Shown here one piece after another: positions 32,664-38,860 of a stretch of 38,860 bases of DNA. Source of the stretch: Deltaproteobacteria bacterium (GTDB lineage: Bacteria > Desulfobacterota > Desulfobulbia > Desulfobulbales > Desulfurivibrionaceae); NCBI GenBank assembly GCA_026388695.1, contig JAPLJH010000077.1, positions 1-38,860 of the forward strand, written 5' to 3'. Numbering within the stretch: the stretch's first letter is position 1; every line of letters starts with the position of its first letter. The translations under genes were made by a program, and so were the position numbers. The notes beneath the pieces are model-generated. The model saw only the letters and a program-made list of their open reading frames with translations. It searched no databases and was not told the DNA's origin.

Positions 32664-33046
32664 CAGAAACCTCTCACAAAAACCAGTTACAAGTGTAAGA
32701 CCCAGCTGCCTGCGGGACAATAATTCCCGCTCATGAGTCCAAGCAATGGCACAATTTTTTAATATATCAATTCAACAAAGGAATTTCCAGTTGAAAAACA
32801 ATTGCCCGCCTCGACAAACAAGTAATTCCACAAGAATGGGCATGGCGTTTTATTTTTTTTTCAGGTAATAATTAACGATATTCTCAAGAGGCTCAAAAAC
32901 GTAACGGACGACAGATACCGTCTGAGCTTCGCCGCCCCCTATTTTTCAGGTCGGCGGGTGCCCCTCGTTTTTTGACCGGGGATTTTTTTTATCGGCCAGC
33001 CCGTAGCTGTATTCCAAATGATGATGTGCAACACGAGGAGAGAACA
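32664..33046. other. Intergenic region between DoxX and the pentapeptide lipoprotein
   Basis: 383 bp, AT-rich in the middle (32750-32890) and without a convincing gene on either strand. Contents: a GCGGGA/TCCCGC hairpin near 32713-32731, long T runs near 32850 and 32985, and CCCC/GGGG followed by eight T near 32960-32990, which could be a weak attenuator for the downstream gene. No clear promoter box pair was found. Confidence 0.4.
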
Positions 33047-33796
33047 TTGAACGCCCGATTCCGTTATTACTTACTGCCCTTGGCCATGCTTCTTTTTCTT
33101 GTCGCCGGTTGCGGCTTAATGAAAGGGGCGACAGACACCCCGGAAAAATCTCCCGCAGGGGAGGGAACCAGAATCACCGCCGCAGAGCTAATCGAGCTTC
33201 TCTCCGACAACACCATTTCCATTAATGAATACGGCGGCGAAACCGCGAACATCGAAATGTACGGCAATGGTAAAATGTACGCGGTAAAAAGCATGACCGA
33301 GAAAAATGAAGGTGCATGGTCAACGGAAAATGATAAGCTCTGCCTCCAATTCAAGCGCTGGGGCTTTGGCGAGCAGGTCTGCTATACCGTGTTTCGCAAA
33401 GGCGAAGAGTATAACATGTACACGCCCACCGGCGTAAAATCGAGTTATTTCACCATAATAAAGGGCGTCAAACGGGGGTCGGCAGGTAAAAATGCGGCAA
33501 ACACCCAGAAACAACCAAGTAAGAAGCCCACCACCTCTCCCGATGTGGTCGTGGAAGAACCGGCCGCGCCGCCGGTATCCTCCCCCAGAATCCAGGAAAC
33601 AACCCAAACCTCCAGCGCGCAGGTGGCCAGCCAGGATCTGGGCATGATCTACCGCGGCATGAGCCAGAACTGTCCTGGCTGTAATCTCCAAGGTGCCAAT
33701 CTGGCTGAAGCCAGTCTGCTGCGGGCCAACCTGGCCGGGGCAAACCTGAGCAACGCCAACATGGTCAAGGCCAACCTCAAATGGGCCAATCAATAG
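33047..33796 (+). CDS. Lipoprotein with C-terminal pentapeptide repeats
   Basis: 249 residues. Start is TTG, chosen from GAGGAGAGAACA just before it and because the result is a clean lipoprotein signal (NARFRYYLLPLAMLLFLVAGC; lipobox VAGC). The first half is a small beta domain (EYGGETANIEMYGNGKMYAVKSM, CLQFKRWGFGEQVCYTVF) of the kind that binds small ligands or partner proteins; a Pro/Thr/Ser-rich linker follows (about 150-200). The C-terminus has pentapeptide repeats: CNLQGANLAEASLLRANLAGANLSNANMVKANL. Such repeats make a square beta helix. It converges on a hairpin and a Cys-rich gene. Confidence 0.8.
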   Translation: MNARFRYYLLPLAMLLFLVAGCGLMKGATDTPEKSPAGEGTRITAAELIELLSDNTISINEYGGETANIEMYGNGKMYAVKSMTEKNEGAWSTENDKLCLQFKRWGFGEQVCYTVFRKGEEYNMYTPTGVKSSYFTIIKGVKRGSAGKNAANTQKQPSKKPTTSPDVVVEEPAAPPVSSPRIQETTQTSSAQVASQDLGMIYRGMSQNCPGCNLQGANLAEASLLRANLAGANLSNANMVKANLKWANQ

Positions 33797-33853
33797 CGCC
33801 ATCGGTCTGGACTTGAAAAAGGCCATCCGTTAAACAAACCCGCCGAATATTTC

Positions 33854-33886
33854 CCGGAGCCGAGCCTGACACAGGTTCGGCTCCGG
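33854..33886. terminator. Bidirectional hairpin between convergent genes
   Basis: CCGGAGCCGA/TCGGCTCCGG plus CCTG/CAGG with one mismatch and a 3-base loop, a 14-bp-plus stem. There is no T tract on either strand, but its place between two stops suggests transcript ends. Confidence 0.6.
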
Positions 33887-33891
33887 CCGCA

Positions 33892-34149
33892 TCACTTGCT
33901 CCGGCGCACCGCTCTGGTCATGGCGGGCCACTGCCGGGGAGCCAGGCAGAGGAAGGGATAGAGCAGCCAACGCATCTTGCCTAGGCGGGCAACAGTTATA
34001 TCCTTGCACCGGCAACAATCGCAGGAGGCAGCAAGGTCTTTCTCCTCACCGAGCCACTGATGCTGATACAGCAAAAACACATGGGAATTGGCCTTGGCGC
34101 AGTCCTCGCACAGCCATTGAACGGTTCCGTTTATCTGCCACTTCTGCAT
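33892..34149 (-). CDS. Small Cys-rich hypothetical protein
   Basis: 85 residues. WQINGTVQWLCEDCAKANSHVFLLYQHQWLGEEKDLAASCDCCRCKD carries a CxxC and a CDCCRC cluster with spacing that suits a zinc ribbon. The rest is basic and aromatic (GKMRWLLYPFLCLAPRQWPAM). AAAGAGAG lies before the ATG; a longer frame upstream is less likely. It shares the two-part Cys layout with the protein at 34379-34801 across the divergent gap, which hints at related metal-binding modules, but no family was recognised. Confidence 0.6.
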   Translation of the reverse strand: MQKWQINGTVQWLCEDCAKANSHVFLLYQHQWLGEEKDLAASCDCCRCKDITVARLGKMRWLLYPFLCLAPRQWPAMTRAVRRSK

Positions 34150-34378
34150 GGAAAATTCTCTCTTTCTTAATCGTTTGCCATCATTTTCAAAGCAACACCA
34201 ATACCACAACTATCGGTATCCTCTGTTTTTTCTTTAGCATTTCCGCAACACGGCACAACAATCTCCTTCCCACAAAACCCCCTCATCCTCTCTGTCTTGC
34301 AAACCGATACGAATTGCAAGGGGGCATGCTTCCGGCATCAATGCCACAAAGCCGCCAAGCGCGGCTGAAGGAGGGACC

Positions 34379-34801
34379 ATGTACGAAACAGACCGGCTCA
34401 GGCTCCTTGCGGAGCTTCCCAACGAATGCTGCGAACTGAACCATGGCCCGGAAACCCTTCGGGAAGATTTCCCGGCAGTGGACTACATTGTCATGCCCTT
34501 TGGTTATCCCGAAACCGAAATCACCGAGGTCTCAGTTCGCGAAATGGTCATCCCGGTTTGCCGGGAATGCTCCGCCGCCTTAAGCGGCGAAGAATGGACT
34601 CTGCTCTACTGCTTTGAATGTTGCAGCTGCCAGTGGGTGGCCAGAGCGTTTTCCAAAAACCGCTACCGGCACCATATCCTTTGGCTTCGAGGCTGCCCAG
34701 ATTGCGCCCAACAATTCGGGGGGCTGTATTTCAATGATCCCACGACCATGCTCGGACTCCCGGCTTTCTTAAGCCAACAGCCCGGAAGCATGGCCGCCTG
34801 A
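34379..34801 (+). CDS. Cys-rich hypothetical protein
   Basis: 140 residues. VMPFGYPETEITEVSVREMVIPVCRECSAALSGEEWTLLYCFECCSCQWVARAFSKN, then LRGCPDCAQQFGGLYFND. Three CxxC-type pairs (CREC, CFECCSC, CPDC) suggest two bound metals. A strong GAAGGAGGG SD is preceded directly by an AGCCGC/GCGGCT hairpin (34350-34366) and further up by CTTGCAA/TTGCAAG (34296-34320) and GGCATCAATGCC, so the leader may fold. No promoter boxes are evident in the 229-bp gap. Function unknown; possibly a metal-handling or redox accessory protein. Confidence 0.7.
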   Translation: MYETDRLRLLAELPNECCELNHGPETLREDFPAVDYIVMPFGYPETEITEVSVREMVIPVCRECSAALSGEEWTLLYCFECCSCQWVARAFSKNRYRHHILWLRGCPDCAQQFGGLYFNDPTTMLGLPAFLSQQPGSMAA

Positions 34802-34827
34802 CATCTCTGCCCGTTACAAGGGGCCGG

Positions 34828-35607
34828 TCAACCATCCTTGCCCAGATAGGTCCGCGCCCCCATGTAACACCCATCAAAATAGCCATTGCGCAGGGAGCTT
34901 TGTCGGATGGCGTCTCCCTTTTTCGGCGCATGAATGAATTTGCCGTCCCCGGTATAAATCCCAACATGGGACACTTCCGCGTTCCCGTTGGTGGCAAAAA
35001 ACACCAGATCACCGGGCGCGAGATCTTCGCGGCGCACCGGGCTCCCTGCCTGGAACTGAGCTGCGGAATTACGCGGCAGATTGAGACCGTTAAGCTTGTA
35101 GATGGTCATGGCCAGGCCGCTGCAATCAAAGCCCGTCTCCGCCGACTCCCCGCCCCATTCATAAGGGATTCCTATAAACCCTTCCGCCGTGCTCACCAGC
35201 ATCTTGCGCAAGGCCCCGTCCTGATAATGTCGGTACCGGGCTGCGGCAAATTCTCCCGGCGCAACCAAATAAAACGCCTCGATCACCCCGGCCTTTCGCA
35301 ACTGCACGGCCCGCGCCTCCGCCTCTTTCCGCGACGAAAAATCCCCGAAGCGAACCTTGTACAACCCACTGGCATGGCGGTAATAATAGGCGTCGAGCCC
35401 TAAGGAATCAAGCTTTTGCATGAGACGGACCGCATTGTCCAATTCGACAAAGGCCCCGACCTGGATGGTATGCCCCAACAGGGCCAGTTTTTTTTCCGAG
35501 GCGGCCTTGGGCAAGGCGGCATCTCCCTGCCGGAGCCCACCACAGCCGGGAAGACTCCCAAGAACAACCAGCAGTAGAAGCCACCTGACCACTTCCCCCC
35601 TGCTCAC
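34828..35607 (-). CDS. SPOR and NlpC/P60 domain lipoprotein
   Basis: 259 residues, a cell-wall endopeptidase. A lipoprotein signal (WLLLLVVLGSLPGC) leads to a SPOR-like domain (about 48-118; HTIQVGAFVELDNAVRLMQKL, GLYKVRFGDFSSRKEAEARA), which binds denuded glycan, then NlpC/P60 (about 140-255) with catalytic Cys in TGFDCSGLAMTIY, His in AEVSHVGIYTGDGKFIHAP and the third polar residue in the same strand. The GTG start overlaps the WYL regulator stop (GTGA) and has GGGGGAAGG upstream, so translation is coupled. It likely splits peptidoglycan stem peptides at sites of division or repair. Confidence 0.9.
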   Translation of the reverse strand: MSRGEVVRWLLLLVVLGSLPGCGGLRQGDAALPKAASEKKLALLGHTIQVGAFVELDNAVRLMQKLDSLGLDAYYYRHASGLYKVRFGDFSSRKEAEARAVQLRKAGVIEAFYLVAPGEFAAARYRHYQDGALRKMLVSTAEGFIGIPYEWGGESAETGFDCSGLAMTIYKLNGLNLPRNSAAQFQAGSPVRREDLAPGDLVFFATNGNAEVSHVGIYTGDGKFIHAPKKGDAIRQSSLRNGYFDGCYMGARTYLGKDG

Positions 35608-36485
35608 GGCTGCACCTTCCCCCTGCCATAATCGGCCAGTGCAGAGACAAGCTCCTTTTGCACCGAATCGACCAGCTCCCGTGGCGCCAGAGCCCTTGCC
35701 CCACTCCCCCAAGAAAGAATCCAGCGCCTGACCTCATAGAGATGCCGGGCCGGAAAACTTAAGACCATGCTCCCGTCTTTTTTCCGGACCACGGTCTGCT
35801 GGGGGTGCCATTCTCGCTCCAAAACATACGGGGCATGCTCCCGAGAGAACCAGACCTCCACCATAACCTCGCGCTCCCCGCTGAAAATCCCGAACTGGGT
35901 TCCGCCATAGCGCGTATGATCAAAATCCTCGGGCACGGAAAACTTTTTTTCAAGGAGCAACGCCGTCTCAATCCTGGAGATGGCGAAGGTTACAATCGCC
36001 TCGCGCCGATGGCAATGGCCGATGAGGTACCACTCCCCCTGATACCGCACGAGATGATACGGATCAACCTGCCGCTCCGTACTCTCCTGCCCGCCGGGTT
36101 TGCGGTAGAAGATGGCCAGCGTCTGGTTTTTGCTCAAGCCCGCGGAGACCGCCTCCCACACCTCCGGCTCAAGCCGGGTTTGCCGCTCCGGGATCACCGA
36201 GAGCTTGTCTTCCACCCAGGCCGGATGATCGCTTTCATTTAAAGAAATAGCGGGCAGGGCGTAATTTTCCTCGGTGTAGTAATAGCCCCGCACCTTGGCG
36301 TCGTAGGCGATGGGCGCGTCACGCTGACTTTTCAGGTAGTCGATATCCCGCAGGATACTCTTGGGGCTCACCTCATATTCGGCGGCCATGGAGCTGCAGT
36401 TCGCCATGATCCCGCTGCGCATCCCCTCGCGGATCTTGCGGTCGATGAACAGCAGTCGTAAGAGTTGGGTTTTATCTTTTGCCAT
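35604..36485 (-). CDS. WYL-domain transcriptional regulator
   Basis: 293 residues. An N-terminal winged HTH (MAAEYEVSPKSILRDIDYLKSQRDAPIAYD with the YY wing) followed by a WYL domain (about 125-200: STERQVDPYHLVRYQGEWYLIGHCHRREAIVTFAISRI) and a C-terminal WCX-like extension. WYL proteins bind nucleotides or nucleic acid and often control defence or DNA-damage genes; here the partner is the cell-wall enzyme whose GTG overlaps its stop. GGAAAGAC precedes the ATG. A terminator-like perfect palindrome sits 9 bases before that SD, between promoter and gene. Confidence 0.88.
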   Translation of the reverse strand: MAKDKTQLLRLLFIDRKIREGMRSGIMANCSSMAAEYEVSPKSILRDIDYLKSQRDAPIAYDAKVRGYYYTEENYALPAISLNESDHPAWVEDKLSVIPERQTRLEPEVWEAVSAGLSKNQTLAIFYRKPGGQESTERQVDPYHLVRYQGEWYLIGHCHRREAIVTFAISRIETALLLEKKFSVPEDFDHTRYGGTQFGIFSGEREVMVEVWFSREHAPYVLEREWHPQQTVVRKKDGSMVLSFPARHLYEVRRWILSWGSGARALAPRELVDSVQKELVSALADYGRGKVQP

Positions 36486-36493
36486 GTCTTTCC

Positions 36494-36532
36494 AAAAAAA
36501 TTAGCGGGTAGGACACTATTTGTCCTACCCGC
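36494..36532 (-). terminator. Perfect 12-bp palindrome with T tract before the WYL gene
   Basis: GCGGGTAGGACA (36504-36515), a 5-base centre, TGTCCTACCCGC (36521-36532). Read leftward it is followed by TAATTTTTTT, giving a textbook intrinsic terminator directly upstream of the WYL SD. Either it ends a transcript from upstream, or it attenuates the WYL gene, or the 12-bp half-sites are an operator for the WYL regulator. Confidence 0.75.
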
Positions 36533-36572
36533 CATGATAATCTCAGTTCAGAAGAAAACACAACCCAACTTT

Positions 36573-36675
36573 TTGTTGAAATCGCAAAAAGCCGCGCTTA
36601 CAAGGGTTGCCGCTTTGTAACCATTAAATTTTGTCTCACGGACATGTGGGGTTTTTCCCTTTTTACAAGTTCATC
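36573..36675 (+). repeat. Structured intergenic element, copy 2 of 2
   Basis: 103 bp matching 267-366. The first stem here is CTTTTTG/CAAAAAG around TTGAAATCG (36570-36592), against TTGTTG/CAACAA in copy 1, so the pairing is kept while the bases change. The second pair AAAGCnGC/GCnGCTTT is also kept. The third is CTCAC/GTGGG (36635-36650) followed by GTTTTT, where copy 1 has GTCAC/GTGAC. Stems one and two share bases and cannot form together. It is followed by a strong SD and a 71-codon ORF and lies in the leader region of the divergent WYL gene. Confidence 0.6.
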
Positions 36676-36697
36676 AATTTTTCATCTGGAGGAAAAA

Positions 36698-36913
36698 ATG
36701 TCTTACAAAAATCATGGCTTCAAACACGGATTTCTCACCGCCCTCAACCGGTGTGTCGCAACCTCTTTCTTCACCACGCCGCAAGGGACAGGGCAAGGCG
36801 AAAAAAATGGCCCCGTCTTCGAACTGGCCCCCAGGATGCCGATAAACCTTGCCCAGGAAAGATATCTCGCCATCCCCACCTTTATCCGGCAAGGTAAAAT
36901 TCTGGGTCTATAA
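36698..36913 (+). CDS. Small hypothetical protein behind the structured element
   Basis: 71 residues, MSYKNHGFKHGFLTALNRCVATSFFTTPQGTGQGEKNGPVFELAPRMPINLAQERYLAIPTFIRQGKILGL. The SD GGAGGA before the ATG is close to perfect and the element upstream ends 22 bp before it. Composition is basic with one Cys and no membrane helix. No family recognised. It may be a real small protein controlled by the element, or a leader; the next gene has its own promoter. Confidence 0.5.
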   Translation: MSYKNHGFKHGFLTALNRCVATSFFTTPQGTGQGEKNGPVFELAPRMPINLAQERYLAIPTFIRQGKILGL

Positions 36914-36971
36914 AAACAGGGCCGAGACCATCCGGCATCCTCGTTTTGCCACGGACAGGGACGCAACCTTG

Positions 36972-37000
36972 TTGCTCCCCACCGGGCCTTGGCGTATACT
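36972..37000 (+). promoter_or_regulatory. Promoter of the HD-GYP gene
   Basis: TTGCTC (36972-36977), 17-bp spacer, TATACT (36995-37000). The start near 37007 gives a 56-base leader. Confidence 0.55.
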
Positions 37001-37062
37001 ATCGGAGTGGAGCCATTCATCTGCCCTGAAACTATAACACCAACGGTCAGCCCGAGCCTGCC

Positions 37063-38289
37063 ATGATCAAGAAGGTCCCCCTCGAAGAGCTCCAGCCCGG
37101 CATGCATATCGAGCGTTTCGATGGCGGCTGGCTGGATCATCCCTTCATCTTCAACAGCAAACAGGTCAAGAGCCAAAAAGAGATAGAACGCCTCAAAGAC
37201 TGGGGCATCACCCACGTCTACATCGAGGACGGCCAGAATCGGCCCTCCGCCCCAGCCAGGGTTGAAATAGAAAAGCCTCCGCCGGTGGCATTCGAACATA
37301 TTATCACCCCGCAGGCCGCGCGGATTGACCGCGAACTTCGCCATATCCCAATCCGCCATGAGATTGTCCGGGCCCAAAAAGTACGACAGCGGGCCAGCCA
37401 GGCTGCGAAACACATTCTTGCCGACGTGCGAGCTGGGAAAAAAATCCAAACCCGAGAGGTCAAGGCGGCGGTGGATGAACTGGACAATTCCATCTGCCAC
37501 AATAGAGACGCTCTCTTCCTGCTCATGCGGTTGCGCAAGAAGGATGAATACACCTTTGACCATTCGGTGAGCGTGGGCGTGCTGCTCCTTGCTTTCTGCC
37601 GATCCATGGGCTTTGACCAAGAGACCACCAGGACCATTGGCCTGGGCGGACTCTTACATGACGTGGGCAAGATGGCCGTGCCCCTGGCCATCCTCAATAA
37701 ACCCAGCGCCCTCAACGATGAAGAGTTTAAAAAAATCCAGCAGCATGTCATTTATTGCAAGGAAATCCTGGCCACCACCCACAATATTCCCCTGCCTGCG
37801 GCCCAGATCGCCATGGAGCACCATGAGCGGTTCGACGGAACCGGCTACCCTTACGGCCTTGCCGCCGATGCCATCAGCCAGGGCGGGCAAATGGCCGCCA
37901 TTACCGATGTCTTCGACGCCCTGACCTCGGACCGATGCTACCGCGACGGCATCGACCAGGTCGAAGTGCTGCGCAAGCTCTACGGCTGGAGTCACAGTCA
38001 TTTCAACGAAGGCCTGGTACACCGCTTTATCCGGTGCATCGGCGTCTATCCGGCCGGCACCTTGGTGCAACTGGAAAGCGGCCTGCTCGGAGTGGTGGTG
38101 GAATCAACGGACAATCTGCTGCGCCCCGTGGTTCGCCTCATTTACGACACCAGACACGACTGGGCGATCAGAGAAAAGGATATCGACCTCTCCAAGCCCA
38201 ATGGCAAGGGCGGTGAGGACCGGATCATCAGCTATGAATCCGCCAAACGCTGGCGGATCAACCCTCTCAAGGTTCTCGGCATCATCTGA
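37063..38289 (+). CDS. HD-GYP c-di-GMP phosphodiesterase
   Basis: 408 residues. An N-terminal DUF3391-like domain (IKKVPLEELQPGMHIERFDGGWLDHPF..., about 1-110) and an HD-GYP domain (about 165-335) with EYTFDHSVSV, GLLHDVGKMAVP (HD motif), EHHERFDGTGYPYGL (GYP motif present), and ITDVFDALTSDRCYRD. All metal ligands and the GYP loop are there, so it should degrade c-di-GMP to GMP, opposite to the diguanylate cyclase at 12990-14204. A further ~75-residue C-terminal tail has no known motif. The SD is poor. No response-regulator domain is attached, so its input may come through the DUF3391 part. Confidence 0.92.
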   Translation: MIKKVPLEELQPGMHIERFDGGWLDHPFIFNSKQVKSQKEIERLKDWGITHVYIEDGQNRPSAPARVEIEKPPPVAFEHIITPQAARIDRELRHIPIRHEIVRAQKVRQRASQAAKHILADVRAGKKIQTREVKAAVDELDNSICHNRDALFLLMRLRKKDEYTFDHSVSVGVLLLAFCRSMGFDQETTRTIGLGGLLHDVGKMAVPLAILNKPSALNDEEFKKIQQHVIYCKEILATTHNIPLPAAQIAMEHHERFDGTGYPYGLAADAISQGGQMAAITDVFDALTSDRCYRDGIDQVEVLRKLYGWSHSHFNEGLVHRFIRCIGVYPAGTLVQLESGLLGVVVESTDNLLRPVVRLIYDTRHDWAIREKDIDLSKPNGKGGEDRIISYESAKRWRINPLKVLGII

Positions 38290-38303
38290 TTTGCCCAAGG
38301 CAA

Positions 38304-38344
38304 TACCGACCTTCCCCCATCGCAGTTTACCGACTTCCCCCCAT
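38304..38344. repeat. Two 17-bp direct repeats
   Basis: TACCGACCTTCCCCCAT (38304-38320) and TACCGACTTCCCCCCAT (38328-38344), differing at two places and spaced 24 bp start to start. They lie between the HD-GYP stop and the next gene and could be paired regulator sites or a short tandem duplication. Confidence 0.6.
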
Positions 38345-38424
38345 ATATTTTTCAATCCGGCTCGGGTACAGTGCCAAAAAATTTAGGCCAAGCGCCATGG
38401 CATCAACAAAAAAAGGAAGCTCCC

Positions 38425-38760
38425 ATGACCCATTGCAATTTTATAAAAGAGTGCATTTTTTTCGCCATGCGCGACGAGGGCAAGGAGATGCGCGAATATT
38501 TGGCAGGACTTTATTGCGCTGGGGATTTTAACGCTTGCGCCCGCTACAAAACGGCGCTGGATGTGGGGCAGGAATTGGTGCCGGACGATCTGTTCCCAAA
38601 CGAAAATGATTTTCTCAGCCTGTTTTCCTGGTCCAAAAACTCGGTCAACAAGCGCTGCGGCACTGCCCACCCTGGCTGGCAGCCAGCTTCGGCGCCAAAA
38701 AAGACTGCAGCATCATACGATCATCTTCCTCCAACCCGTCAAACTCGCAGCCAACACTGA
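38425..38760 (+). CDS. Small Cys-rich protein, C-terminus overlapping a convergent gene
   Basis: 111 residues. THCNFIKECIFFAMRDEGKEMREYLAGLYCAGDFNACARYKTALDVGQELVPDDLFPNEND has a CxFxxxCxFF start and YCxGDFxxCARYK, the four-Cys pattern of a small family common in sulfur-metabolising Desulfobacterota; function unknown, possibly metal binding. Family members end soon after the VPDDLFP segment. Here the frame runs on ~35 residues with low-complexity sequence and overlaps the opposite-strand gene by 116 bp, so the tail may be read-through beyond a lost stop. AAGGAAG SD fixes the start. Confidence 0.68.
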   Translation: MTHCNFIKECIFFAMRDEGKEMREYLAGLYCAGDFNACARYKTALDVGQELVPDDLFPNENDFLSLFSWSKNSVNKRCGTAHPGWQPASAPKKTAASYDHLPPTRQTRSQH

Positions 38761-38860
38761 CATTGCTCACCATCGGGTGGTCCAACACCCAGCGCACCGT
38801 GAGCGGCATGGCTCTGTCGCAGAAAACCTCCTCCCCCTTGCTGAGCCGGGCAAGAACGAG
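38645..38860 (-). CDS. Aldo/keto reductase-like protein, C-terminus only (partial)
   Basis: The last 71 codons, entering from the right edge: LVLARLSKGEEVFCDRAMPLTVRWVLDHPMVSNVSVGCEFDGLEEDDRMMLQ then a short tail and TGA. The LTVRWVLDHPMVSNVSVGC pattern is the final helix and strand of aldo/keto reductases (xALRWVLxxPxVxxVIPG). The N-terminal catalytic part is outside the window, so assignment is tentative. Its 3' end overlaps the convergent small Cys gene. Confidence 0.55.
   Translation of the reverse strand, partial: LVLARLSKGEEVFCDRAMPLTVRWVLDHPMVSNVSVGCEFDGLEEDDRMMLQSFLAPKLAASQGGQCRSAC

Overview
The window is a gene-dense, GC-rich bacterial chromosome segment of about 38.9 kb. The protein set suggests a Gram-negative anaerobe of the Desulfobacterota (former Deltaproteobacteria), perhaps near Desulfobulbales: ferredoxin-nitroreductase fusion, many c-di-GMP and two-component proteins, a CHASE4-HAMP protein with the C-terminal CASC...CPDC domain, bactofilin beside a LytM peptidase, and small Cys-rich proteins. 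The taxonomy is inferred from gene style; no rRNA or marker gene settles it. No CRISPR array, complete insertion sequence or intact prophage was seen.

Layout. 1-4.7 kb: start of a saccharopine dehydrogenase-like gene (minus), a structured repeat, tRNA-Lys(CTT) with its own promoter, then DEAD-box helicase, ABC-F ATPase Uup and dihydrofolate reductase. 4.7-14.5 kb: a minus-strand signalling block with a CHASE4-HAMP protein, ABC-F EttA, a three-gene heme-linked phosphorelay (histidine kinase, Rcp-like receiver, hybrid kinase) and a membrane diguanylate cyclase. This block carries three copies of a long palindromic intergenic repeat. 14.6-20 kb (plus): ferredoxin-nitroreductase, SlyX, SF2 helicase, tandem ACT protein, aminotransferase, TerC and YjbQ. 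20-26.6 kb: a basic secreted protein (minus), a Yx(F/W/Y)xxD secreted protein, HrpB helicase, a KDPG-aldolase-like and a DRE-TIM aldolase-like gene, a lipoprotein and a macrodomain protein. 26.6-29.4 kb (minus): S4 protein, cupin, bactofilin, M23 peptidase and a DUF3568-type lipoprotein. 29.7-32.2 kb (plus): Smr protein, a small ORF, an apparent htpX 5' remnant fused to a HAD hydrolase, a Mu GemA-like protein, a structured RNA-like element and an unknown protein. 32.2-38.9 kb: DoxX, a pentapeptide lipoprotein, two Cys-rich small proteins, a SPOR-NlpC/P60 lipoprotein behind a WYL regulator, a second copy of the structured repeat before a 71-codon ORF, an HD-GYP phosphodiesterase, a small Cys protein and the 3' end of an aldo/keto reductase-like gene.

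Working together. The diguanylate cyclase and the HD-GYP protein are opposite arms of c-di-GMP turnover. The heme-linked kinase, receiver and hybrid kinase form one likely redox or gas-sensing phosphorelay. Uup and EttA both act on ribosomes. Bactofilin with the LytM peptidase, and the SPOR-NlpC lipoprotein, point to cell-wall remodelling.

Most unusual items: (1) a ~100-bp element present twice, 36 kb apart, with conserved and covarying hairpins; (2) a 126-nt element closed by a fully paired 20-bp stem beside a Mu GemA-like gene; (3) an hrpB gene whose conserved N-terminus has no ATG, GTG or TTG start, only ATA; (4) a 14-codon htpX-like remnant with promoter and SD three bases before a HAD gene; (5) three palindromic repeats with compensatory base changes.
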